Below are positions 63,161 to 64,000 of a DNA stretch of 64,000 nucleotides, in pieces. The stretch is taken from the NCBI RefSeq assembly GCF_007874125.1, contig NZ_CP040128.1:3720001-3784000 (forward strand), in the 5' to 3' direction. The stretch comes from Noviherbaspirillum sp. UKPF54 (lineage in GTDB: Bacteria > Pseudomonadota > Gammaproteobacteria > Burkholderiales > Burkholderiaceae_D). Each line of letters starts with the position of its first letter. Positions within the stretch are counted from its first letter, which is position 1. Under the pieces are notes generated by a model, which worked only from the letters and a program-made list of their open reading frames with translations, did not search any database and was not told where the DNA came from. Made by a program: the position numbers and the translations under genes.

Positions 63161-64000
63161 TTATTTTCCGGATCGCGCACCGATACCCCAGCAAACCATG
63201 GCGAGCACGAAAACCACCGCCATGCCTTCCGCCAATTTGACCGCGCTATCGAAGAGCATGGGGGCAATGACACCCGAAACGAGAGAGAAGATCAGCATCT
63301 GCACAAAACTCACCAGGGACGCCGCCATCCCGCGCACCTTCGGAAACAGGTCGAGCGTCATGAGGCTCATCACCGGCATCGTCAGGCCCAATCCAAACGT
63401 GTACAGCATGATCGGCAGGACGGCCCAGGGCACTGCGGCGACAAAGAACCCGTTGTAGACAAGGTTGGCGCCGGCGGCAAGTCCCATGCAGGCGAACCCG
63501 ATCCGCAGCACGGCGGGCGGCCGCACGCGATGCGCCAGCCTGGCGCTGAAGGCGGAACCGATCATCATCCCGCCGATCATCGGCAAGAACAGCCAGGCGA
63601 AGGCAGTCTCGGGCAGATGCAAGATCTTGATGATGAAACTGGGCGCCGAGGCGATATACAGTCCCAGTCCGCCAAAGCCAAGTCCGACAGCCAGTGTCCT
63701 GGCGACGAATTGCGGATGCCGCAACGCGCTCCAATAATTTCCCGCCAGCGTGACGGGATGAAACCGGATACGGGATGCCGGCGGCAGGCTCTCGGGCAAG
63801 AAACGAAGACATGCCGCCAACAATGCCAGCCCGAGCACCGTCATGAAAACGAAGACCGAGCGCCAGCCGAACGCGACATGCAAATACCCTCCCAGCACCG
63901 GCGCGATGGCCGGCGCCAGTCCGAACACCAGCGTGACATGGGACATCAGGCGCTGCGCCGCCGCGCCCGAGAAACGGTCGCGGATGATGGCCTGGCCGAT
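63161..64000 (-). CDS. Bcr/CflA-type MFS efflux transporter (5' end outside window)
   Basis: The frame is open to base 64000; the visible 279 residues lack the N-terminus. AIIRDRFSG (before the first listed Met) and LVFGLAPAIAPVLGGYL match the characteristic loop of Bcr/CflA drug transporters. About eight membrane segments are visible. It pumps drugs or related molecules. Confidence 0.85.
   Translation of the reverse strand: MGQAIIRDRFSGAAAQRLMSHVTLVFGLAPAIAPVLGGYLHVAFGWRSVFVFMTVLGLALLAACLRFLPESLPPASRIRFHPVTLAGNYWSALRHPQFVARTLAVGLGFGGLGLYIASAPSFIIKILHLPETAFAWLFLPMIGGMMIGSAFSARLAHRVRPPAVLRIGFACMGLAAGANLVYNGFFVAAVPWAVLPIMLYTFGLGLTMPVMSLMTLDLFPKVRGMAASLVSFVQMLIFSLVSGVIAPMLFDSAVKLAEGMAVVFVLAMVCWGIGARSGK

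Overview
The window reads as a piece of a betaproteobacterial chromosome, most likely Burkholderiales and possibly Oxalobacteraceae. The hints are the GC-rich right part with strong GC3 bias and gene sets common in that group: paoABC-type aldehyde oxidase, a LemA/M48 pair, ChrA transporters, a MASE1-GGDEF protein, and a TetR/SDR/monooxygenase cluster. The family-level assignment is inference. No rRNA, tRNA or CRISPR array was seen.

Bases 1 to about 26,500 form an accessory island. Base composition is visibly lower in GC and codon use is more mixed than in the rest. From left to right it holds: the end of a DDE-type transposase; a small Cys-rich protein; a promoter with a palindrome and a long structured leader ahead of a plasmid-type small protein and a C39-like cysteine peptidase; unknown proteins typical of integrative elements; a DUF6884 plus GIY-YIG-like pair; two Mrr-type restriction enzymes; two conserved proteins of unknown role; an SOS-type LexA box and two palindromes ahead of an overlapping four-gene operon (ParC-like, two C5-cytosine methyltransferases, a 1101-residue type ISP-like nuclease/N6-methylase); a convergent vsr gene; a complete Gabija pair (GajA-like OLD nuclease and GajB-like UvrD helicase); an Nmad2/Nmad3 pair (nucleotide-modification-associated domains); and a mobility module (rolling-circle-type Rep, AlpA-like regulator, unknown 312-residue protein). 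It is a dense defence and DNA-modification island on an integrative element whose integrase is not in view.

From about 26,600 to the end the sequence is ordinary GC-rich chromosome. A bidirectional terminator marks the change. Then come a membrane protein, a phosphoesterase, a patatin-like lipase, a glycine-zipper stress protein, LemA with an M48 protease, a MASE1-PAS-GGDEF diguanylate cyclase, an overlapping operon of two acyl-CoA dehydrogenases, an acetoacetate-decarboxylase-family protein and an SDR (with a convergent AraC regulator), the paoABC operon, an NYN/LOTUS protein, a lytic transglycosylase, a catalase, a nitrobindin-like protein, a split ChrA transporter, an orphan excisionase-like gene, a cytochrome c with an FNR/Anr-type box upstream, a TetR-regulated SDR and esterase-monooxygenase fusion, a MazG-like hydrolase, RtcB, a second chromate locus with a chrB remnant, a flavin oxidoreductase, a SRPBCC protein, a glutathione transferase and a partial Bcr/CflA-type efflux pump.

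The parts most worth a second look are the Nmad2/Nmad3 pair next to Gabija, the three-methyltransferase operon behind an SOS box and twin palindromes, the DUF6884/GIY-YIG pair, and the structured leader RNA near base 1,850. All family calls come from reading motifs by eye. No database search was run.
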